A stretch of DNA of 11,718 nucleotides from Actinomycetes bacterium (GTDB lineage Bacteria > Actinomycetota > CALGFH01), in contig JASLIH010000202.1 of assembly GCA_030152105.1 (NCBI GenBank), forward strand, positions 1-11,718, written 5' to 3'. Made by a program: the position numbers and the translations under genes. A model generated the notes under the pieces. It worked only from the letters and a program-made list of their open reading frames with translations. It was not told the DNA's origin and made no database searches. Below, piece after piece: positions 6,811 to 11,718 of the stretch. The stretch's first letter is position 1, and each line of letters starts with the position of its first letter.

Positions 6811-8052
6811 ATGGGAGGGCCGGTGGGGCTCGAGGTCGAGGTCGAGGCGGGCGAGGCCGGGTTCGACGCCGGGCGGCTGGCCAGGATCGACCGGCATTTC
6901 GCCCGCTATGTCGACGACGGGCGCCTGCCCGGCTGGCTGGTCCTGGTCAGCCGGCACGGCAAGGTCGTGCACCTGGCCACCTGCGGCCAGCGGGACCTGG
7001 AGGCCGGCCTGCCGGTCGAGGCCGGCACCCGCTTCCGCATCTACTCGATGACCAAGCCGGTCACCGCGGTGGCGGCCATGCAGCTGTACGAGGAGGGGGC
7101 GTTCGCCCTCAAGGACCCGGTGCACCGGTTCATCCCCTCGTTCGAGCACCTGGCTGTCTACCGCGACGGCCCGGCGTCGGGCCCGCGGACCGAGCCGGCC
7201 ACCCAGCCGGTGCGGCTCTGGCACCTGCTCACCCACACCGCCGGCCTGACCTACGGGTTCCACCACGCCCACCCGGTCGACGCCATGTACCGGGCGGCCG
7301 GGTTCGAGTGGGTGGCCCCAGAAGGCCACGACCTGGCCCAGTGCTGCGACCTCTGGGCCGGGCTGCCGCTGCTGTTCGAGCCGGGCAGCGGGTGGAACTA
7401 CTCGGTGGCCAGCGACGTCCTCGGCCGGGTGGTCGAGGTGGTCAGCGGGCAGCCGCTGGACCGGTTCTTCCAGGAGCGGATCTTCGGGCCGCTGGGCATG
7501 ACCGACACCGGCTTCTGGGTGGAGGAGGCGGACGCGGGCGAGCTGGCCGCCCTCTACAGCGCCGGCCCGGGCGGGCGGCCGGTCCGCGACGACACGCTGG
7601 GCGGCCGGGCCCTGCGCCGGCCGGCCTGCCTGGCCGGCGGGGGCGGGCTGGTCTCCACCGCTGCCGACTACCACCGCTTCACCCAGGCCCTGCTCGGCGG
7701 GGGCGAGCTGGACGGGGCCAGGCTGCTCGGCAGCCGGACCCTGGCCTACATGGCCCGCAACCACCTGCCCGGCGGGGCCGATCTGGAGTCGTTCGGGCGC
7801 CGCCTGTTCGCCGAGACCACCTTCGACGGGGTCGGCTACGGCCTTGGCTGGGCCGTGCTGCTCGACCCGGTCGCCAACAAGGTCCTCTCCAGCCCCGGCG
7901 AGCTCGCCTGGGGCGGCGCCGCCAGCACCTTCTTCTGGGTCGACCCGGCCGAGCGGCTGACCGCCATCTTCCTCACCCAGCTGATGCCCTCCAGCGCCTA
8001 CCCGCTGCGGAGCGAGCTGCGCCAGCTCGTCTACCAGGCCCTGGTCGACTAG
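6811..8052 (+). CDS. Beta-lactamase-fold serine hydrolase (class C/EstB-like)
   Basis: A 413-residue penicillin-binding/class C beta-lactamase-fold serine hydrolase. Seen: SMTK with nucleophile Ser79 and Lys82 (SxxK box), Tyr197 in NYSVASDVLG (the YxN-equivalent, here YSV as in EstB-type esterases), LLTHTAGLTYGF, IFGPLGMTDTGFWV, and WGGAAST near 367-373 replacing the KTG-type third motif. This set fits esterases/amidases better than true beta-lactamases. No signal peptide is seen, so a cytoplasmic esterase or peptidase-like enzyme is likely; the substrate is unknown. ATG 6811 is preferred because GGAG lies 8 bp upstream; ATG 6793 (six residues longer) has AAGG too close. The N-terminus contains a short GAGGTC repeat (LEVEVEAGEA). 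It diverges from the alpha/beta hydrolase and converges on the ABC permease with an 11-bp gap. Confidence 0.92.
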   Translation: MGGPVGLEVEVEAGEAGFDAGRLARIDRHFARYVDDGRLPGWLVLVSRHGKVVHLATCGQRDLEAGLPVEAGTRFRIYSMTKPVTAVAAMQLYEEGAFALKDPVHRFIPSFEHLAVYRDGPASGPRTEPATQPVRLWHLLTHTAGLTYGFHHAHPVDAMYRAAGFEWVAPEGHDLAQCCDLWAGLPLLFEPGSGWNYSVASDVLGRVVEVVSGQPLDRFFQERIFGPLGMTDTGFWVEEADAGELAALYSAGPGGRPVRDDTLGGRALRRPACLAGGGGLVSTAADYHRFTQALLGGGELDGARLLGSRTLAYMARNHLPGGADLESFGRRLFAETTFDGVGYGLGWAVLLDPVANKVLSSPGELAWGGAASTFFWVDPAERLTAIFLTQLMPSSAYPLRSELRQLVYQALVD

Positions 8053-8063
8053 CGATCCGGCGG

Positions 8064-8927
8064 CTACTCGGTGCGGGCGAAGCGGGCCACGGCCAGGCCC
8101 AGCAGGACCAGGCAGGTACCGACCACGATGGCGATCTGCACCGGCACCGGGACCTGCCAGCCGGCCCAGGTGATGCCGGGGTTGAAGGTCGCCTGGGCGG
8201 CCGGGGTCAGGTCCAGGTGGTCGAACACCACCGACCGGATCGGCTCCACCGCGTAGGTCATCGGGTTGAGGGTGGTGGCCACGTGCAGCCAGCCGGGCAG
8301 GTTGGAGAGGGGGAACAGCGATCCGGAGAGGAACATCAGCGGGGTGAGGGTCAGCTGGACCAGCGGCATGGCCGACTGGACCTGCGTGACCCGGGCGGAC
8401 AGGAACAGCCCGAGGGCGCAGATCATGAAGGCCATCAGGAACAGCAGCCCGACCAGCTCGACCATCATCACCAGGTTGTAGGGAACCCCGACCAGCGGGG
8501 CGAGGGCCAGGATGATGAGGCTCTGGAGGGTGGCCACGGTGGCCCCACCCAGGCACTTGCCGGTGAGGATGGCGGTGGTGCCGACGGGGGCGACCAGCAT
8601 CTCCCGGAGGAAGCCGAACTCCCGGTCCCAGACCATGGAGATGCCCGAGAACGCCGCCGTGAACAGCACCGAGGTGGCCAGCACGCCCGGGAACAGGAAG
8701 GTCCGGAAGTCGATGTCGCCGTTGGAGGCGATCAGCGACGACAGCCCGGTACCGAGCACGAACAGGAACAGCACCGGCTGGACGAGCGAGGAGACGATCC
8801 GGGAGCGGTCGCGGCCGAAGCGGATCATCTCCCGCTGCCAGACCACGGCGGCCCCGCGGACCTGGTGGCGGAGGCCGGCCGCGGGCACGCGCACGGCCGC
8901 CACCGGGGTCGGGTCGAGGGCGGTCAT
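8064..8927 (-). CDS. ABC-2 type exporter permease (DrrB-like)
   Basis: A 287-residue integral membrane subunit of an ABC exporter of the daunorubicin-resistance (DrrB/ABC-2) type. Seen: a short cytoplasmic N-terminus, then a WQREMIRFGRDRSRIV segment before the first helix (typical of ABC-2 permeases), and about six predicted helices. Between them are the conserved FPGVLATSVLF and WDREFGFLREMLVAP regions, the latter being the usual coupling region, and a PLMFLSGSLFPLSNLP loop followed by NPMTYAVEPIR, hallmarks of this family. The ATG at 8925-8927 has GGAGG at 8935-8939 with 7-bp spacing. That site directly abuts the stop of the upstream ATPase gene, so the two are almost certainly translationally coupled and form one transporter. 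The substrate is not evident; hydrophobic drugs or an endogenous metabolite are typical for the family. The 3' end converges on the serine hydrolase. Confidence 0.95.
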   Translation of the reverse strand: MTALDPTPVAAVRVPAAGLRHQVRGAAVVWQREMIRFGRDRSRIVSSLVQPVLFLFVLGTGLSSLIASNGDIDFRTFLFPGVLATSVLFTAAFSGISMVWDREFGFLREMLVAPVGTTAILTGKCLGGATVATLQSLIILALAPLVGVPYNLVMMVELVGLLFLMAFMICALGLFLSARVTQVQSAMPLVQLTLTPLMFLSGSLFPLSNLPGWLHVATTLNPMTYAVEPIRSVVFDHLDLTPAAQATFNPGITWAGWQVPVPVQIAIVVGTCLVLLGLAVARFARTE

Positions 8928-8931
8928 CTGC

Positions 8932-9912
8932 TCACCTCCCCCGGGCCGCGAAGGCCATCGGGCTCATCGGGCGGGCGGCCTCGGCGTCGCGGATGGTCCG
9001 GCCGGTGTAGGCCAGGAAGACGTCGTCGAGGCTTGGCCGGGTGACGGTGACCGAGTTGATGGGCACGTCCAGCCCGGCGAACAGCCGGGGCACGAACGCC
9101 GCCCCGTCAGCCACGGCGAAGGTCACCGCCCCCTCGTGGACGGCCGCCTCGATCTCGAAGCGGGTGGCCAGCTCCTCGATCGCCCGGGCGTCGTCGTCGG
9201 TGGTGATCTGCACCCGGTCCTTGCCGATGCCGGACTTGAGGGCGGCCGGGGTGTCCAGGGCGACGATGCGGCCCTGGTCGACGATGGCGATGCGGTCGCA
9301 GTGCTCGGCCTCGTCCATGTAGTGGGTGGTGACGAACACGGTGATCTCCTGGCGGCGGTGCAGCTCCTTGAGGTAGTCCCAGATGGAGGCGCGGGTCTGG
9401 GGGTCGAGGCCGATGGTGGGCTCGTCCAGGAACAGCACCCGCGGCGAGTGCAGCAGGCCCCGAGCGATCTCCAGCCGCCGCCGCATGCCGCCCGAGAAGG
9501 TCTGGACCAGGTCGCCGCGCCGCTCCCACAGGTCGACCATGGTCAGGACCTCCTGGCGGCGCTGGGCGGCGGTGGCCCGGTCGACCCCGTACAGCTCGCC
9601 GTGGAACCTGAGGTTCTGCTCGGCGGTCAGGTAGGTGTCCAGGGTCGGCTCCTGGAAGACCAGGCCGATGTGGCGACGGACCTGGTCGCGTTCGCGGGCG
9701 ACGTCGAAGCCGGCCACCCGGGCCGTGCCTTCGGTGGCGTCGGCCAGGGTGCAGAGGATCTTGATGGTGGTCGACTTTCCGGCACCGTTGGGCCCGAGGA
9801 AGCCGAAGGTCTCCCCCGGCCGCACGTCCAGGTCGATGCCGGCCACGGCCTCGACCTGCTTGAAGCGCTTGACCAGTCCCCGGATGCTAATGGCCGCCGC
9901 GGAGTTCTCCAT
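8932..9912 (-). CDS. ABC exporter ATP-binding subunit (DrrA-like)
   Basis: A 326-residue nucleotide-binding subunit that energises the permease encoded just downstream. Seen: Walker A GPNGAGKST (40-48), Q-loop Gln87 in VFQEPTLD, signature FSGGM (139-143), Walker B VLFLDE (159-164), D-loop GLDP (168-171) and H-loop His197 in VTTHYMDEAE. All ATPase motifs are intact. The C-terminal extension ending in PSLDDVFLAYTGR is characteristic of the DrrA/CcmA drug-export group. ATG 9912 is chosen over the GTG at 9918: the only ribosome site (GAGG, 9918-9921 on the complement) is 5 bp from 9912 but overlaps 9918. It is the first gene of a two-gene operon transcribed from the operator-bearing region shared with the divergent tetR gene, so repression by that regulator is expected. 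Confidence 0.95.
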   Translation of the reverse strand: MENSAAAISIRGLVKRFKQVEAVAGIDLDVRPGETFGFLGPNGAGKSTTIKILCTLADATEGTARVAGFDVARERDQVRRHIGLVFQEPTLDTYLTAEQNLRFHGELYGVDRATAAQRRQEVLTMVDLWERRGDLVQTFSGGMRRRLEIARGLLHSPRVLFLDEPTIGLDPQTRASIWDYLKELHRRQEITVFVTTHYMDEAEHCDRIAIVDQGRIVALDTPAALKSGIGKDRVQITTDDDARAIEELATRFEIEAAVHEGAVTFAVADGAAFVPRLFAGLDVPINSVTVTRPSLDDVFLAYTGRTIRDAEAARPMSPMAFAARGR

Positions 9913-9923
9913 TGGCACCTCAC

Positions 9924-9952
9924 TTCTCTAACGTTGTTCGGGATGCTACTCT
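9924..9952 (+). promoter_or_regulatory. Candidate tetR promoter
   Basis: TTCTCT (9924-9929) and TACTCT (9947-9952) are spaced by 17 bp. The -10 fits the TANNNT pattern; the -35 is a poor match. A start near 9959 would leave a short leader before the GGGAGGAGG ribosome site at 9974-9982. Both inverted-repeat operators overlap this promoter. Confidence 0.4.
9926..9942. promoter_or_regulatory. Second, degenerate operator copy (O2)
   Basis: CTCTAAC-gtt-GTTCGGG: the left arm is identical to that of the perfect operator, and the right arm matches 5 of 7 positions. Its centre is 23 bp from the centre of the first copy, about two helical turns. It covers the expected transcription start of the ABC operon (near 9936) and the -35/spacer of the tetR promoter. 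Probably a weaker site for the same repressor. Confidence 0.55.
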
Positions 9953-9971
9953 AACACCGTTAGAGCGGCAA
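9943..9971 (-). promoter_or_regulatory. Promoter of the ABC exporter operon
   Basis: Read on the complement: -35 TTGCCG (9971-9966), a 17-bp spacer, and -10 TAGCAT (9948-9943). Both boxes resemble actinobacterial housekeeping sigma sites. The spacer is exactly the 17-bp perfect inverted repeat at 9949-9965. The expected start is near 9936, about 24 bases before the ATPase start codon. Confidence 0.6.
9949..9965. promoter_or_regulatory. Perfect inverted-repeat operator (O1), probable TetR-family site
   Basis: CTCTAAC-acc-GTTAGAG is a perfect 7-bp inverted repeat with a 3-bp centre, AT-richer than its surroundings. It lies between divergent tetR and exporter genes, in the spacer of the exporter promoter and over the -10/start region of the tetR promoter. 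Size and symmetry suit a TetR dimer. Binding by the adjacent regulator is inferred from position. Confidence 0.75.
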
Positions 9972-9987
9972 GCGGGAGGAGGCGGCG

Positions 9988-10656
9988 GTGGCCCTGACCC
10001 AGGAGCAGGTGGTCACGCGGGCCGTCGACCTCTTGGCCGAGGCCGGGCTGGAAGCCCTGACCCTGCGCCGGCTGGCCACCGAGCTGGGGGTGTCGGCACC
10101 GACCCTCTACTGGCACGTCCGCAACAAGCGCGAGCTGCTCGACCTGATGGCCGAGGCCCTGGTCGCCCGGGCCGGCCGCCCCACCTCCCCGGCACCGGGA
10201 CAGCCCTGGTGGGAGTGGCTGGCCGAGCGGGCCCGGCTCCAGTTCCGGGCCCTCATCTCCCATCGCGACGCCGCCCTGGTGGTCGCCGGCAACCGGCCCA
10301 CTGAGGCCAGCCTGCCCGACATCGAGGAGATGCTGGACAGCCTGGTCGCCGTCGCGTTCCCCCCCGCCGAGGCCCTGCGCGTCATCCTGTCGATCGGCAA
10401 CTACGTGATCGGCTGCGCCGTTGAGCGCCAGGCCGAGGAGGCCAGGACCGCCGACCCCGAGCGCGACACCCGGCTGCTGGAGCAGGCCGCGGCCCTGCCC
10501 AACCTCCGGGCGGCCATCGCCGGCGTCGGCCGGCCGGGCCCGGCGGCTGGCGACGCCGGCTTCGAGTACGGGCTCGGGCTGCTGATGGAGGGCGTGCGAG
10601 CCAGGCACGCCGAGCTGCTCAGCGCGGCGCCCAGGCGCCCGGTTCCCGCGGGCTGA
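9988..10656 (+). CDS. TetR-family repressor with tetracycline-repressor-type C-terminal domain
   Basis: A 222-residue regulator starting at GTG 9988, with GGGAGGAGG at 9974-9982 giving 5-bp spacing. The N-terminal helix-turn-helix (about 24-44, LTLRRLATELGVSAPTLYWHV) is close to that of true TetR proteins, including the PTLYWHV recognition helix and the following NKRELLD. The C-terminal half also resembles TetR itself: HRDAALVVAGNRP aligns with TetR's helix carrying His100 and Thr103, and IGCAVERQAEE with the LGAVLEQQEH region. At the His100 position I read Val99, and Thr103 becomes Asn102, so the Mg-tetracycline ligands seem changed and the inducer is probably something else. It is divergent from the DrrAB-like exporter and very likely represses it and itself through the inverted repeats at 9926-9965; the inducer may be a substrate of the pump. 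An intrinsic terminator follows. Confidence 0.93.
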   Translation: MALTQEQVVTRAVDLLAEAGLEALTLRRLATELGVSAPTLYWHVRNKRELLDLMAEALVARAGRPTSPAPGQPWWEWLAERARLQFRALISHRDAALVVAGNRPTEASLPDIEEMLDSLVAVAFPPAEALRVILSIGNYVIGCAVERQAEEARTADPERDTRLLEQAAALPNLRAAIAGVGRPGPAAGDAGFEYGLGLLMEGVRARHAELLSAAPRRPVPAG

Positions 10657-10674
10657 CCGGCCGCAACCAGTCGC

Positions 10675-10699
10675 CTCGGCGGCCTGCGCCGAGTTTTGT
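10675..10699 (+). terminator. Rho-independent terminator after tetR
   Basis: A perfect 7-bp GC-rich stem CTCGGCG (10675-10681) and CGCCGAG (10687-10693) encloses a 5-base loop and is followed by TTTTGT. It starts 18 bp after the tetR stop and should separate tetR from phoU transcription. The T tract stands out against the GC-rich background. Confidence 0.72.
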
Positions 10700-10732
10700 C
10701 CGCCCGCCGGTCGGGTAGCCACCGCTTGCCTC

Positions 10733-10769
10733 CCTGCCAGGGCGCCCCTCCATGGAGGAGCACGGCAGG
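10733..10769 (+). repeat. Nested palindromes upstream of phoU
   Basis: An outer inverted repeat CCTGCC (10733-10738) / GGCAGG (10764-10769) surrounds two perfect palindromes, GGGCGCCC (10740-10747) and CCTCCATGGAGG (10747-10758). They lie 40-76 bp before the chosen phoU start, in what may be its promoter or leader. They could bind a dimeric regulator or fold as RNA; in DNA this GC-rich chance symmetry is not negligible. I see no PhoP-type GTTCAC direct repeat here. Confidence 0.35.
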
Positions 10770-10808
10770 CAGCTGATGAATGCGAGCGTTCGGATGAAAG
10801 GTACCGGC

Positions 10809-11495
10809 ATGCGGACAGCCTTCGACAAGGAGCTGACCAAGCTCCACGGCCGCCTGGTCGCCCTCGGCCGGACGGTGCAGGCGCAGCTCGACGACGCCCT
10901 GGTTGCGCTGGCCGACCGCGCCGACGCCGATGCCGCCGAGCGGATCGTCGGGCGGGATCGGCAGGTCAGCCAGGCTTCGGCCGAGATCGAATGGGGACTG
11001 CTGTGCACTCTGGCGCGGCAGGCGCCGGTCGCCAGGGACCTGCGGCTGGTCACGGGCCTGCTGCACGTCAACGCGCACCTGGAGCGCATGGGCGGCCTGT
11101 GCGCCAACGTGGCCAAGACGGTCCCCGGGCTCGCCAACCGGCCACCGCCGACCGAGGTCCTCGTGACGCTGAACGAGATGGGCGCCCACGTCAGGCGGGT
11201 CGTCACAGCCTCGCTGGCCTGCCTCGCTGACGGCGACGCCGGCGCCGCCGAGCGGCTGCCCACCATCGACCAGGCGGTCGACCGGCTCAACGACCGCGTC
11301 TTGGCCCAGATCACGGGGTCCAACGACCCGACAGCGCTCGGCTGGGCCCCCCAACTGGTTCTCCTGGCCCGGTTCCTGGAGCGCCTCGGCGACCAGGCGG
11401 TCGACGTCGGCGAACAGGTCTGCTTCATCGTCACCGGCGAGGTCCGCGAGCTGCTCCCGCCCAAGGCAGCCAGAATCCCCGCCAGCGCCCCGTAG
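10809..11495 (+). CDS. phoU: PhoU-family phosphate signalling protein
   Basis: A 228-residue all-helical protein with two PhoU repeats, the usual length for the family. PhoU proteins (known) dampen phosphate uptake through the Pst transporter and the PhoR/SenX3 sensor kinase when phosphate is plentiful, acting on the cytoplasmic membrane face. Seen: the N-terminus MRTAFDKELTKLHGRL is typical; repeat one has RDLRLV (76-81) and ERMGG (92-96), and repeat two has FLERLGDQAVDVGEQV (ERLGD at 191-195). The metal-binding E-R-x-G-D pattern is intact in repeat two, but repeat one ends in Gly instead of Asp. ATG 10809 is chosen because AAAGG lies 7 bp upstream and family homology begins there; in-frame ATGs at 10752, 10776 and 10794 would add up to 19 residues of non-family sequence. 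No pst or two-component genes are in view, so this may be a stand-alone copy. Confidence 0.88.
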   Translation: MRTAFDKELTKLHGRLVALGRTVQAQLDDALVALADRADADAAERIVGRDRQVSQASAEIEWGLLCTLARQAPVARDLRLVTGLLHVNAHLERMGGLCANVAKTVPGLANRPPPTEVLVTLNEMGAHVRRVVTASLACLADGDAGAAERLPTIDQAVDRLNDRVLAQITGSNDPTALGWAPQLVLLARFLERLGDQAVDVGEQVCFIVTGEVRELLPPKAARIPASAP

Positions 11496-11635
11496 CGTCG
11501 CCGCCACAGCACCCGCCCACGGCCGCCTACCGACCCGGATCGCCCGCGGCGCGAAACTCACCTGCGGACCACAACATGCGCAGCTGGTCGCCAGGCAGAC
11601 CACCCGCACCCTGGGAAGAGAGTTCGAGCCGGTGA

Positions 11636-11718
11636 CTAGGAACCGACGCCGAGGGCGGTGAGCAGGACCAGGACGAGGGTGGCGACCGCCAGCAGGCCGT
11701 GCAGGTAGACCACGGCGA
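11636..11718 (-). CDS. C-terminal end of a membrane protein, cut by window edge
   Basis: On the complement a frame open to the right edge encodes 26 residues, AVVYLHGLLAVATLVLVLL followed by TALGVGS, and stops at TAG (11638-11636). The stretch is a clear hydrophobic helix, so this is probably the last membrane segment of a protein that starts beyond the window. Family unknown. It converges on phoU; the 140 bp between them (11496-11635) holds no gene or strong terminator that I can see, only a weak 5-bp hairpin TGGTC/GACCA (11585-11602). Confidence 0.55.
   Translation of the reverse strand, partial: AVVYLHGLLAVATLVLVLLTALGVGS

Noticed and set aside
6829..6848. GAGGTC short tandem repeat
   Set aside because: Only two exact copies and a partial third, inside coding sequence (Glu-Val repeats); no evidence of a functional repeat.
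6757..8556. Minus-strand frame extending the alpha/beta hydrolase upstream by some 600 codons
   Set aside because: It runs antisense to the serine hydrolase and out of frame with the permease, is low in complexity, and the strong ribosome site at 6763-6770 marks the real start at 6756.
7308..9954. Plus-strand frames of 578 and 480 codons across the ABC transporter genes
   Set aside because: They overlap well-defined ATPase and permease genes in the opposite sense and lack family motifs.
10401..11609. Minus-strand frame of 402 codons opposite phoU and the end of tetR
   Set aside because: It crosses two convincing plus-strand genes and the terminator, and has no domain.
11620..11640. GTTCGAGCC resembling a tRNA T-loop
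   Set aside because: The flanking bases do not form a T-stem and no acceptor, D or anticodon arm can be drawn around it.

Overview
The window is uniformly GC-rich DNA with GTG as well as ATG starts, tightly packed genes and G/C-ending codons. This points to an actinobacterium (Actinomycetota); I cannot place it more closely from sequence alone, and another high-GC phylum is not excluded. Every protein I recognise is of a kind common in actinobacteria. I see no insertion sequence, integrase, tRNA, rRNA or CRISPR array.

Layout. (1) 3-2837 (+): a class I lanthipeptide/thiopeptide-type dehydratase (LanB family) whose 5' end lies outside the window. It is followed 73 bp later by (2) a class III PLP aminotransferase related to glutamate-1-semialdehyde aminomutase (2911-4272, +). 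These may be the tail of a RiPP (ribosomally made, modified peptide) cluster; no LanC, precursor or transporter is visible, so they would have to lie to the left. (3) 4276-6756 (-): an alpha/beta hydrolase followed by a polytopic membrane protein resembling GT-C glycosyltransferases, probably co-transcribed. (4) 6811-8052 (+): a beta-lactamase-fold serine hydrolase, divergent from the alpha/beta hydrolase across 54 bp. (5) 8064-10656: a compact regulated export module, with a DrrA-like ATPase and DrrB-like permease on the minus strand, translationally coupled, and a divergent TetR-type repressor on the plus strand. (6) 10809-11495 (+): PhoU. (7) 11636-11718 (-): the hydrophobic C-terminal end of a protein cut by the right edge.

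The best non-coding signal is the 9913-9987 intergenic region. A perfect 7-3-7 inverted repeat (CTCTAAC-acc-GTTAGAG) fills the 17-bp spacer of a good minus-strand promoter (TTGCCG-17-TAGCAT), and a degenerate second copy sits over the expected start site. A plausible plus-strand tetR promoter overlaps the same sites. This is the expected design for a TetR protein repressing both itself and its exporter. A clean hairpin-plus-T-tract terminator closes tetR.

I do not see a plainly new system. The most open question is the dehydratase/aminotransferase pair: the dehydratase family uses glutamyl-tRNA, the aminotransferase resembles the enzyme acting on glutamate-1-semialdehyde, and the aminotransferase has an unusual cofactor-binding motif.
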